Shown: positions 45,515-54,603 of the stretch, piece after piece
How the letters are laid out: the number at the start of each line of letters is the position of its first letter
Numbering within the stretch: position 1 is the first letter of the stretch
Source of the DNA: Helianthus annuus
Taxonomy: Eukaryota; Streptophyta; Magnoliopsida; Asterales; Asteraceae
Direction: 5' to 3'
DNA length: 64,000 nucleotides
Assembly (NCBI RefSeq): GCF_002127325.2
Contig: NC_035449.2
Span: 138,932,807 to 138,996,806, forward strand
Notes under the pieces: model-generated
The model's database searches: none
What the model was told of the DNA's origin: nothing
Seen by the model: only the letters and a program-made list of their open reading frames with translations
Program-made: the position numbers and the translations under genes

Positions 45515-45951
45515 GAGTATGCTGAGCATATTTTTTGTTCCTGTTCGGTTGCTTCTAGCATTTGGTTTCTTATTAGCTGATGGTGCCGCATCAGTCTGAT
45601 ATATGCGTTTTCGATCAGTGACCTTCTCTCTATCCACGAGCATTCAGGTTTAGAGAGCTCGGCCAAGGAGGTTTTGCATGGCATCATCATGACGGGTTGT
45701 TGGTGCATTTCGAAGGCTAGGAACGAGAAGAAATTCAATAACAAAGTCAAAGGAATTTTAGAAATTTTTCAGGACGTGAAAGTTTTAGGATACTTGTGGT
45801 ACCGTAATAGATCTAAAAATAGAGGTATTTCGTGAAGAGGCTGGTGCTCTTTTTCCTGTATGTAATCGGTTGGTTGTTTTGTTCGGCTTCCCTCGGTTTT
45901 GAGGGGGGTCTGTGTATAATAGTTTCTTCTCAAAAAAAAAAACTTGTTAAT
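45515..45951 (+). pseudogene. L1-type LINE 3' fragment (zf-RVT C-terminal domain) with poly(A)
   Basis: The frame from 45515 to the stop at 45833-45835 reads EYAEHIFCSCSVASSIW, then after one internal stop ISLIYAFSISDLLSIH, AKEVLHGIIMTGCWC and ISKARNEKKF. This pattern belongs to the Cys/His-containing zf-RVT region at the C terminus of plant L1 reverse transcriptases. A 3' UTR of about 100 bp ends in A10 at about 45940-45950. The 5' side is truncated, as is usual for LINEs. No clear TSD was found. Confidence 0.75.
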
Positions 45952-46191
45952 ATACAACCTATTTAATAGCCCTTAATACAAAGAGGGAGTTGTTTGCAAT
46001 ATGGGTTAACATGACTTTTTAGTGGCTCTTGAAGACTGCCTACGAATGGTTTTGTTTTAGTTTCTTAAATTAATGTTCATGTACCTAGATCGTTAATGGA
46101 AAATTTTCAAAAGTTTGATTCTTTTTTGTGAAGCTTCTTTTTTGTGAAATATTTTAGTGTTATTGAATTTTATTACTCCCATTTATTTTGT
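45952..46191. other. unannotated stretch
   Basis: Nothing recognised. Confidence 0.5.
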
Positions 46192-46845
46192 ATTGGTCGC
46201 TGGCACTCTTAATTATCACTTTAACTTTCGGTACACTCAACTTAACACTTTGTGTGTTGTGTCACTTCACAAGTGAACATTTCTTAGGGGGTGTTTGGCC
46301 TAGCTTTTTTTATCTAAGCTTATAGTTTTTTTAGCTTATTTTTATGAAATAAGCACTAATGGGTGTTTGGTTTAGCTTTTTAGGCTTATGCTTATTAGCT
46401 TATATAAGCTAATTCCAAGAAGCTTGTGGGAAGATAGTTTTTTACTCATTTGCCCTCAAATGGTGGATTAACTCATTTAAATTTGATACACACAATGCTA
46501 ACACAAACACTTAAAAAGAGCTTATCAACTTGTAGAATATAAGCTAATCCAAACACTTAAAAATAGCTTATCAAATGAAAGAAAATAAGCATAAGCTACT
46601 TTAAAATATAAGCTTAAGACAAAAAAAAAAAATAAAAGCTAAGCCAAACACCCCCTTAGTGTTTGACTTGTTTTATTCATGATATCAGGTTATCACTTTT
46701 TGAATTACTAATGACTGCAACTGAATATTCTCCTAAAAGATAAAGGGGGAGCCAAAAACCATTTAACTGGAGTGACACAACACACAAATTGTGAAGTTAG
46801 GAGTGGTGGGAGTCAGAGTGATTGTTGTGAGTGCCATCGGCCAAT
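46192..46845. mobile_element. long-TIR MITE (outer), hosting a Harbinger MITE
   Basis: Ends ATTGGTCGCTGGCACTC and GAGTGCCATCGGCCAAT are inverted, and similarity continues for about 70 bp per side (TTTGTGTGTTGTGTCAC against its complement near 46772). Long TIRs suggest a MULE-type MITE, but no TSD was found. It is about 285 bp without the inner element. Confidence 0.6.
46287..46655. mobile_element. Tourist-like (PIF/Harbinger) MITE
   Basis: 369 bp with TIRs GGGGGTGTTTGGCCTAGCTT and AAGCTAAGCCAAACACCCCC and TSD TTA on both sides. GGGGxTGTTTGG termini with a TWA duplication are typical of this group. The interior is rich in AAGCTTAT-type palindromes. Confidence 0.85.
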
Positions 46846-46954
46846 ATCCAATAGTTGGTACTGATAAAATCCAATACCCCAATATTTTAAATCACAAATG
46901 ATATAAACCCTAAAGTTAACTAATGAAATGTATGCTATTACTGTTTGTTTTTAC

Positions 46955-47882
46955 TTAATGTGTTGTTTGTTTTTTCTACGGGAAAAAGGTCTGCAGTCTG
47001 CGGACCACATCTGCAAGCATCTGCAGAAGAAGAGGTGGACCAAAGGTCTGCAGTCTGCAAGGAGAAGAGCGTTTGTTTACTTCTACAAAAACCTCTTCTC
47101 TACTCCTCTCACAACACACACACACAACAAACACAGAGAACACTCCTCTCTATCTCTCTCTGACTTCATCTACCACCACCACCACAACCATCCGCCACCA
47201 CCTCATCTACCACCGTCCACCTGCCACCACCACAACCCACAACCCACAACCAACAACTACCGTCAACACCGTCGCAACCACCACCACCACCACACATCCA
47301 GAAACCCTAATTTCGCCACCACCATCTCCCACCTCCACCACCACTTCAGCGAGAGAGAGAGAGAGAGAGAAACAGTGGCGATTATGAAGAATCGGAGCAA
47401 AATCAGCGATTGACGGCGGCGATTTTGAAGGTGGAGGTGATTGGGGGTGTCGGGTGGAGGAGACGGGTGGCGGAGACGTGGTGGTGGAGGTCGTAGCGGG
47501 TTGGGGTGCCGCTGAGGTTGGAGGTCGCAGATGGTGGGGTGCCGCTGAGGTTGGGAGTGGTGGAGGTGGTGGTGGTGGTGGTGGAAGTCGACGTGGAGGT
47601 GCAGCCGGTGGGGGAGGTGGTGCCGCCGGAGGTGGAAGTGGTGGGGAAGGAGGTTGCAGCTGTCAGGATTAGAGGATTAGGGCTCTGTGTTTTTTGAGAA
47701 GAGGATGGAAAAGGCTTGCAGACATAGGGCAAGGCCTGCACCAGAAAGAGTTGGGGCACAACTTTTTTAATGAAACCACTTCTAAAAAACAAACAAGCTG
47801 CGGACTCCAAACCTCTGCGCGCGTCTGCGCGACGCAGACATAAGTGGCCAGAAGTGCTTCTGGCCAAAAAAACAAACACCAC
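46955..47882. mobile_element. probable fold-back/MITE-like element with C-rich left and G-rich right halves
   Basis: The ends GTGTTGTTTGTTTTTT (left) and AAAAAAACAAACACCACC (right) are inverted. GGTCTGCAGTCTGC occurs twice at the left. 47160-47340 is (CCACCA)-rich on the plus strand and 47450-47660 is (GGTGG)-rich, so the halves could pair. A (GA)n run lies at about 47348-47370. Several overlapping open frames on both strands here are low-complexity and not credible genes. The TSD is unresolved (TTA against TAA). Confidence 0.45.
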
Positions 47883-48087
47883 CTAAGTGATTTTATCACA
47901 ATAAACCCCTCATGAGTAACTAGTCCACCTTACACCTTTTCCTTTTTTTACATGAAAAACATTGTCGAACTCTACTTCTATACTTCCTTTCAGTAATGTT
48001 TGTCCATGTCCACATCACGAAGAACTTCATTCCCTAGATCTAATCACTATAACTTCTTCTCCACGTTTAATTCTTTATGTCTACCGA
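47883..48087. other. unannotated stretch
   Basis: Nothing recognised. Confidence 0.5.
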
Positions 48088-49280
48088 TCTATATTTATAC
48101 TACATAATAAAAGAAACCTCCTTAGGTACACTTGTCATCGTATTAGGCCATCTCTTATAGATAATTATAATTTTAGTTTAATCTATTCTAATTAAATATA
48201 AATAACCTTCCTACTAAATATTATTTAGTTTAATATCTTATATTGTAAATAAATATATTTTTAAAGTGTTATGATAAAAGTAATTTTACTTTATTGATAA
48301 CTATCGATTGGAAGAAGAGTATGAAAACAAATTTGAGATAAGCGTTCTTTATTATCTCAATTATAATTGATATTACAAATTATATATATTTTTTTGAATG
48401 GCAAATTTAACTGTCCGATAATAAAGAAATAAAATAATAACATATTTAAAATCATTGTCGCTGTAAATCAGTATTTCAATAAAGAAAAATATTTATCTCA
48501 AAACACAATGAGTAAGATCATGCGTAATGGGCATCATAAGGGCATGAAATAGTTTGATAACGCCCAGCGCCACCTCTGAGCGTTATAGAGACATGAAGAG
48601 GAAGGAGCATTTCTAAAATAATGTCCAAGGAAGAGAAAAAATGGAATGTATTGAATGAAATGGCCATTAAGAGGCATTACTCGTTACCATTTTTTTGAAG
48701 GGGCGTTCTGATGTTAATGTGCAGAAAAATGCCCCTTAGACCATGCGTAATGGTTAATGCCTCCAAAGAGATAATTTTTCGTTACATCAACATTATAACA
48801 CCTCCCCTTAATAACCTAGGTTCAAACTCTAGATATATAATAAAATTAATTAAGTTATATATCTTCATGAAATTAAAAAAAATATATATGTTTCAAACTT
48901 TTGTGGTTTTACATCATTTTCAAAAGTTATTTTAATAACTACATTACAAAAAGAAACATAAATTAACCCTATTAGTTATTACTAAGGGTGTTTACAGTTC
49001 GATTTAAAACCGTAAAACCAATCAAACTGGTCATCATTTTGATTTCACAATCGGGTTTGTTATTAACTTTCAGTTTATTAATTTTTTTATATAAATTTAT
49101 TCAACCTGTACAATACACGAGTTTCTTAAGGATATAACTTTTTTATAATTTAATATATAAATTACATTTATTCAACCATGTAGTAAATAAGACTTTTAAA
49201 GATATATTGTTTTATGATTTAGTATTTAGTATATAAATTACATTTATTTAACCCGTGTAATACACGGGGTTATAACCTAG
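48088..49280 (+). mobile_element. non-autonomous Helitron
   Basis: The 5' end A|TCTATATTTATACTACATAATAAAAG and 3' end CTAG|T fit insertion between A and T with no TSD. A perfect 8-bp hairpin CCCGTGTA-A-TACACGGG (49252-49268) ends 12 bases before the terminus. No Rep/helicase ORF. The interior carries Harbinger-like GA(T/C)CATGCGTAATGG ends at about 48526 and 48739. Confidence 0.75.
49252..49268 (+). terminator. Helitron 3' hairpin
   Basis: CCCGTGTA with TACACGGG around one base, followed by GTTATAACCTAG. This is the subterminal hairpin that ends Helitron transposition. Confidence 0.75.
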
Positions 49281-50100
49281 TTTTAATGCTAAAAAATACC
49301 GTTCGATAAGTTTCAGTTGTCACCTAAACTCCACAACAACTGTAATATTTTTACAACCAAATTTAGCAACATAAATTTCCTTCTTAGACTATGTGTTATC
49401 ATAAAGCCCAGGGCTTTGTTGGTATGCCACATCAGCAAACAAAGCCCAAGTATACCATAACACCTTGGAGCAAATTGGGGCTTTGGGCAAAGTAGGTGGG
49501 GCTAGCCACGGCATTAGGCCATGTGTAGTAATACAGCCCTTTTGGGGGCGTTATGCGACACGTGTCGTGCCACGTCAGCAAGGGGCTTTATGGGGCGTTA
49601 TGCAATTTGAGGCCGTAGTCATAAAGCCCCTACCCATCATTACCTATTTAATAATTTTAAGTTTTATTAATTAATATAAAAAAACTCTTCTATTTTTGAT
49701 TGGCCAACTCAATTAACCAAACAACAATAACGCCGCGAAAAATCTGGCGCCCTCCACCCATTTTTGAAACATAGCGCCCTTGGGGGCGGTGTTCTAGGCG
49801 CCATAGCGGCGCTATGGCTCTTTCTCGCGCCCCAGTACATATAACCTTATTGTATGCTGGAAAAGTAAATATGGTTTGTTGGTGACATAAATATCTTTAA
49901 TGAGTTTGACTTTGGAGCAAATAATCAAACGGTAATATTTTTGTTGACATACTAAAAAATACCAATTAAAAATAAAAATAAAATTTAATTTTAAACACTT
50001 ATATAAACCTCACATTTTGTAATTCAAACCCCCACCACTCTAAAATATTCTTCTCCTCTTAAACTTTTTTTAGTCTTCAACTTCAAATTTTATAAAAATT

Positions 50101-51209
50101 ATGGATCAAAGAGGTGATTACCGACCCTCGTTTGAGTTCGACTCATACGAACAATACGGGGCCGGCGGTTGGGATTTACCCGATTCACAAACAGAATGGG
50201 TACCCGAAACACAAGCCCCTTTACAACAATCGTTCTTTCCATTGACCCTACCCGAACTCGAACCAAAAAAACGCTCACACAAGAAAAAACAAGCCGGTGA
50301 GTCATCGGGATCCATACAACGAAGGGCTAAGCGTTGGACGGTCGAGGAAGAATGCGCGTTAGCGCGTGCTTGGGTTGATGTCTCGGAAAATCAACGTGTT
50401 GGTAATCTTTTATTATTTATTCTAACACGTTTGTTCGTTTTTTACACTAATTATGTATTTTTTTAAATTAATAGCTTACACTTCTATCTATATTTTGTTG
50501 TGTAGGCGTCAACCAAACTAAAACACAATTTTGGGACCGGATTCGAGCTTTGTTTTGGACTAGTGTGGGGAATAAAAGTCGTACCGTCGACATGATTTCG
50601 GGTCATTGGAACGAAATTCGTCGAAAAGTCGGTTTATTTGGTAATCTTTATAATAAAAATTGGCCTAATCGAAAAAGCGGACAAAGTGACTTTGATGTTT
50701 ACAACTATACAATGGATGAGTATTTTCAAGAGATGAACGTCATGTTTTCTCAAAGACCCGTTTGGGAGATTTTGAAAAAATCTACAAAGTGGCACTTGGT
50801 TCCTTTAGTGGTTGATGGTCAATTATCGAAACGAACCAAGACTTCTTCGTCTCAAGATGTTAGCCAAGGTAGTTCCAACGCTCGTACGGGAATCAATCTT
50901 AACAACCCCGATGACGAGTTCGACCCCGACGAGGAACTTCCACGCCCACCGGGGAGGAACAACAAAGCGGGGGCTAAAAATAAAGGTATACAATTTGGCG
51001 ATATAGCGGTCACTTTCAAAGAAGGCATCGAACGGTTAACTACAAATCTGGCCGAAATCGTCACCGTTAAGAAAAACCGACAAAGATATTTGGATATGAA
51101 AACTTTGGCTATGAATGTCGAACACCTTAACGAAGAAGATCGCGAGTTTGCCGAGATGACTAAGAACGAAATTCGCGAGGAGTATCGTAGGAAACGAAAC
51201 AACAATTAG
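50101..51209 (+). CDS. Harbinger-associated Myb/SANT-like DNA-binding protein, two exons
   Basis: Exon 1 is 50101-50401, intron 50402-50505 (GT...TGTAG), exon 2 50506-51209. The spliced frame is about 334 residues. N-terminal ~75 residues are acidic/Pro-rich, with a basic patch KKRSHKKK. The trihelix/Myb-like region starts RAKRWTVEEECALARAWVDV and continues over the intron to the FWTSV and SGHWNEIRRK segments. After an acidic Asp/Pro linker, the C terminus is a charged helix (EDREFAEMTKNEIREEYRRK). In PIF/Harbinger elements this second protein binds the termini and helps import the transposase. The frame is open throughout, unlike most of the window. Confidence 0.8.
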
Positions 51210-51560
51210 TTATTTGATATTCTTTTTATTTCAAGTTAGTTGTATTCTTTTTAGTTATTTGCAGTTTTTTATTTGAAGTTATTTGTAAGTTTTTGAGTTA
51301 GCTATTGCATTTTGCAGTTAGACCTTTTTGAAACTTGAACATTAAGTTGTTGCATGAGTTATTACTTTAGTTTTTGAAAGTTGTTGCATTCTGTCGATGG
51401 TAACAAAAGTCATATTGAGGATCTATATAAACTCATATAGATTCAAACATTTCAGACTAAATAATTTTCACCATACAATTCAAACATATATTGAGGATCT
51501 ATATAAACTCATATCTCTCACACATACAATTCAAACATTTCAGACTAAATAATTTTCACC

Positions 51561-51710
51561 ATGGATTTTTCATCCTCATCATCGGATTCTGAAGAAGACG
51601 CGGTCATCGTGGACTCGGTCAAGCTAGCAATCGAATTTATGAATGAAGTAATCCAAGGTTTAACTCCACAACCCTTAACAAGAAGGCCTCATCTAGACCA
51701 GGATAAATAA
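51561..51710 (+). pseudogene. Harbinger transposase N-terminal stub
   Basis: 49 codons starting MDFSSSSSDSEEDAVIVDS and ending RRPHLDQDK before TAA. The Ser-rich acidic start and the RRPHLDxD tail resemble the beginning of plant PIF/Harbinger DDE transposases. The catalytic domain is absent, so it was lost by internal deletion. Confidence 0.55.
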
Positions 51711-51878
51711 ATTATAATAATAATTAAACAATAATTACTTAATCCTTAACAAAGCCCCTACCATCACACCTCTTTTGGGTAATTCTGAGTAAGAAAAAAG
51801 TGTGCATATGTGTCACCTACGTGGCAGCACTTTTTTCTCATCCAAGCCCCCATCCAAGCCCCATAACACATAGCCTTA

Positions 51879-52615
51879 TAACTAGTGAGCGTATATGTTT
51901 CTAACCCAACCTTTTTACGAAGAATTATGTGACCCAACCTTTTGCAACCACTACTATTAGCTTGCGATTTTGTGCCATGTCCTATAAGCGATCGTGTCCG
52001 ACCTCTATTACGCGGGAGCGGTTGTCTTTTAAGTGATCATTGCGAATCTAACTTCGCATGTATTCATACTTTTCTCCAACTATTCATTCCTAGGTCATGT
52101 GTGGTTTCATGTACAATTGTGTTAAATACTCGGTTTAGGTAGCATTGGGTCAGGTTTGGTAATCGGGTTTCGGTTAAAAAAGGTAAAAACACAAGTGCCT
52201 ATATTTCTTTGGGATTATGGTAAAAAAAGTAGTTTGGCTCAACTCATTTCTTCATAAGTGCTTTGGCTTAACCGGTACCGTATCGCGCAGCATAGGGGTG
52301 CACATGTAAAGAAAAGGAAGGAGGCACCCATGGAAGAAAAGTGTTATTTTACGGCAAAGAACGTTTGAAAACATGTCTTTTAATTTCAACATTGGTACCG
52401 CATAGTATCGACACCAAATTTTAACTTATTTATTTAAACACTTAATAACGTTTGAAAACATGTTTTTTAACCAATTTAATGACATAATTAGATTATAAAT
52501 TGATTTTTTCTGCTTGGGAAGTTCCCGGGTTATAAAGATTCACAACTACATGGTATATTTTTATTTATTAATATATATATATGTATATTTATTTTTTAGA
52601 TATAAAGATTCATAG
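51879..52615. other. unannotated stretch left of a Helitron 3' end
   Basis: AT-rich, no credible ORF. TTATAAAGATTCA occurs twice near 52535 and 52600. Confidence 0.5.
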
Positions 52616-52644
52616 CCCGTGAGTACTCACGGGTGATAACCTAG
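52616..52644 (+). mobile_element. second Helitron 3' end
   Basis: An 18-bp perfect palindrome CCCGTGAGTACTCACGGG (52616-52633), then TGATAACCTAG ending at 52644 before T. Same style as the end at 49280. The matching 5' end was not found. Confidence 0.55.
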
Positions 52645-52879
52645 TATATATATGTTCAACTAGAGATTCTTTATCAATAATATTAATATAACCTTTATTA
52701 TATTGCAACTAGGTATGATATTGATAAATACCAATAACCTTTATTGCAATCAGGTATGATATTAATAATTAACAAATACTAAAATCAGTGGTGAAAGTAG
52801 CCCATTAATTTAGAAGTATCCCAAAAAAAAAATTACCGGGTAATTATAAAATAAACAATAATAAATAAAGTAAAACAAA

Positions 52880-53215
52880 TACCTAATAGATGTGCCCTCT
52901 TTCTTTTTCATAGCTTGAAAGCGTTCCATCACATCGTCGTCTTTTACTTTATTAAAAGTTTATTTTCAACCGCACAAACCATAGCATTGTTCAAATATTC
53001 CAGGCCCATTCGATTGCGTAAATCCGTCTTGACATGCTTCACTTTAGAAAAAAATATATATATTTCAACGGTTGCGGTTGCGACCGGTAAAACTAAAGTT
53101 AGGTTCACTACCTGATAAACCAAAGGACAAGAACTATGTGTTCTGGTTTCCACCATAAGACGAGCAAGATCACTTATTCAATATAATATCGTTCTGCGTC
53201 TTGGGTTAACTTTAT
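52880..53215 (-). pseudogene. hAT transposase C-terminal fragment (ZMYM1-like)
   Basis: The minus strand reads LARLMVETRTHSSCPLVYQ, LVLPVATATVE, KTDLRNRMGLEYLNNAMVC and, after a stop, DDDVMERFQAMKKKEG. The LVLPVATATVE segment and what follows belong to the hAT dimerisation domain of plant zinc-finger MYM-type proteins. It is broken by stops and has no catalytic part. Confidence 0.7.
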
Positions 53216-53518
53216 TAATTATATTTAGGGAGTCCTTTCAATTTTATTATTGTTAATTTGGGCTTATTTTATCATTCGGGTATAATTATTCTACAAGATT
53301 TTGGGTTGAAAATGTTTGAGATTATAAAAAAAAAATTGGGATTTTAATAATATCAAGTATCCTATTTTTTGGATAGAGGTATCCTCGTATTTTTTAGGGG
53401 TATCATTTATATAAACCCGAAAAAAGCACTACGAATACGGGGTTGAACCGTAGCCCGTGCTACGACTCATATTACTATGGTTCCGCAACTGACTAAAACT
53501 GTGATAACAATATATAAT
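53216..53518. other. unannotated stretch, possible hAT flank
   Basis: GGGGTATC/GATACCCC-type fragments resemble 3' UTR remnants of the hAT gene. Nothing firm. Confidence 0.35.
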
Positions 53519-53528
53519 TTGTGAGATA

Positions 53529-53910
53529 GGGGAAGGTTCAAATGAAAACCACTAGTTATTGTGAAAACTCGAAAACTAATTAAAAAAGCCGAAAAAACAT
53601 ACAATTTTTTTTTTTTGCAAACCAAATTTCGCAGGTTTTTTTATATAAACAAAAAAAATTTTCAAAAAAAAAAGAAAAAAAATTTTTTTTTGTGTAGTGC
53701 ACATGTGTATGTGTACTACACATGTGTATTATTACACATGTGTACTACAAAAAAATTTTTTTTTTTTTTTGAAAAAAAGTTTTTTTTTATATATAAAAAC
53801 CAGCGATTTTTATAAAAAAAATTGAAAAAAAAAATTTGTGTGTTTTTTAGGCTTTTTTAGTTAGTTTTCGAGTTTTCACAATAAAAGTGGTTTTCATTTG
53901 AATCATCCCC
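53529..53910. mobile_element. MULE-type MITE with ~55-bp TIRs
   Basis: 382 bp. Left end GGGGAAGGTTCAAATGAAAA and right end complementary to GGGGATGATTCAAATGAAAA. Inverted similarity continues through GTGAAAACTCGAAAACTAA. The direct repeat TTGTGAGATA flanks both sides (53519-53528, 53911-53920), fitting a 9-10 bp Mutator-type TSD. The centre has A/T homopolymers and ACACATGTGT palindromes. Confidence 0.85.
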
Positions 53911-53920
53911 TTGTGAGATA

Positions 53921-54209
53921 ATAATATTATAATTATAGCCATTATTAAAAAAAATTTTGTATTAATAAAATACCGTTAAGTTAATTAGAATTATAATATT
54001 AATAGCTTTTTACATATTATTATTTATATTAGTTAATATCTATATCTATATCTATATCTATATATATTAATAAATGAGATGACGTGGGCTATGTGTCCTT
54101 GAGTGGTGAAGCCATTTTGATGATGTGGCATCCTATGGTTGAGGAGATGATGATTTTGGGAGGGAAGACACAATATTAGATGGTTTGAGAATTGGACACG
54201 GGATCCGAA
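53921..54209. other. AT-rich stretch with (TATATC)n
   Basis: A TATATC microsatellite lies at about 54037-54066. TCTATATATATTAATAAATG after it resembles a Helitron 5' start, but no paired end is visible. Otherwise nothing. Confidence 0.5.
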
Positions 54210-54345
54210 TTATAATCGGGTCAAGTTAATGGATCTTATATATCATCTTTTCCAAACAACAATTGTTCACAACCTCACTTTTTTCAAACCCTAGATCTAT
54301 TTTTCTCTAATCTGGTTCTTCCTTCTTCACCGATCGAGCATAGGT
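54210..54345 (+). promoter_or_regulatory. possible host-gene 5' UTR with splice donor
   Basis: CAAACCCTAGATCT and a TTCTTCC pyrimidine-rich run are typical of plant 5' UTRs. AG|GTATGTT at 54343/54344 fits a splice donor. TATA-like CTTATATATC is at about 54236. No coding exon is visible in the window, so this is suggestive only. Confidence 0.35.
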
Positions 54346-54603
54346 ATGTTAATTTTCTTTTCTGTCTTTGATTTTTCTTTGTTATTTTAAACACAATCTA
54401 TCTCTTTCTTAAACCCTAGATATCATCTATCGATCATCACCGCATTTTCTTCTTAAATCACCATATACCAGGTTCGTTCTTTTAAATGAGGTCTTATTTT
54501 TTCGCCATTAAATCTTCTTTTGATGTTATTTGTAATACAATCCATACAAACTTGGCTGAATCATTTGAATCGTCCATCGATTTGAGCAGATTCATGTTGT
54601 ATC
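54346..54603 (+). other. pre-insertion flank of element G
   Basis: Contains another AAACCCTAGAT stretch. GTATC at 54599-54603 is G's left TSD. Possibly a 5' UTR intron. Confidence 0.35.

Larger units (their letters stand above)
49387..51875 (+). mobile_element. PIF/Harbinger element with Myb-like gene and truncated transposase
   Basis: 2489 bp, TSD TTA on both sides (49384-49386, 51876-51878). TIRs GACTATGTGTTAT (left) and ATAACACATAGCC (right) match at 12 of 13 positions. It contains an intact-looking Myb/SANT-type gene (50101-51209) but only the first ~49 codons of a transposase-like ORF, so it is probably non-autonomous. A second TTA|GGCCATGTGT end lies at about 49526, suggesting nesting of related ends. 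Confidence 0.8.

Noticed and set aside
46928..47413. 161-codon plus-strand frame possibly a His-rich gene
   Set aside because: Built from CCACCA repeats, with no conserved domain and ends inside a repeat element.
47403..47882. 159-codon minus-strand frame and overlapping frames on both strands
   Set aside because: Composition is low-complexity Thr/Ser/Pro or Gly/Val from CCACCA/GGTGG repeats, and several frames are open at once, as expected from biased sequence.
53561..53815. 84-codon Lys/Phe-rich frame
   Set aside because: Arises from A and T homopolymers inside the MULE MITE.
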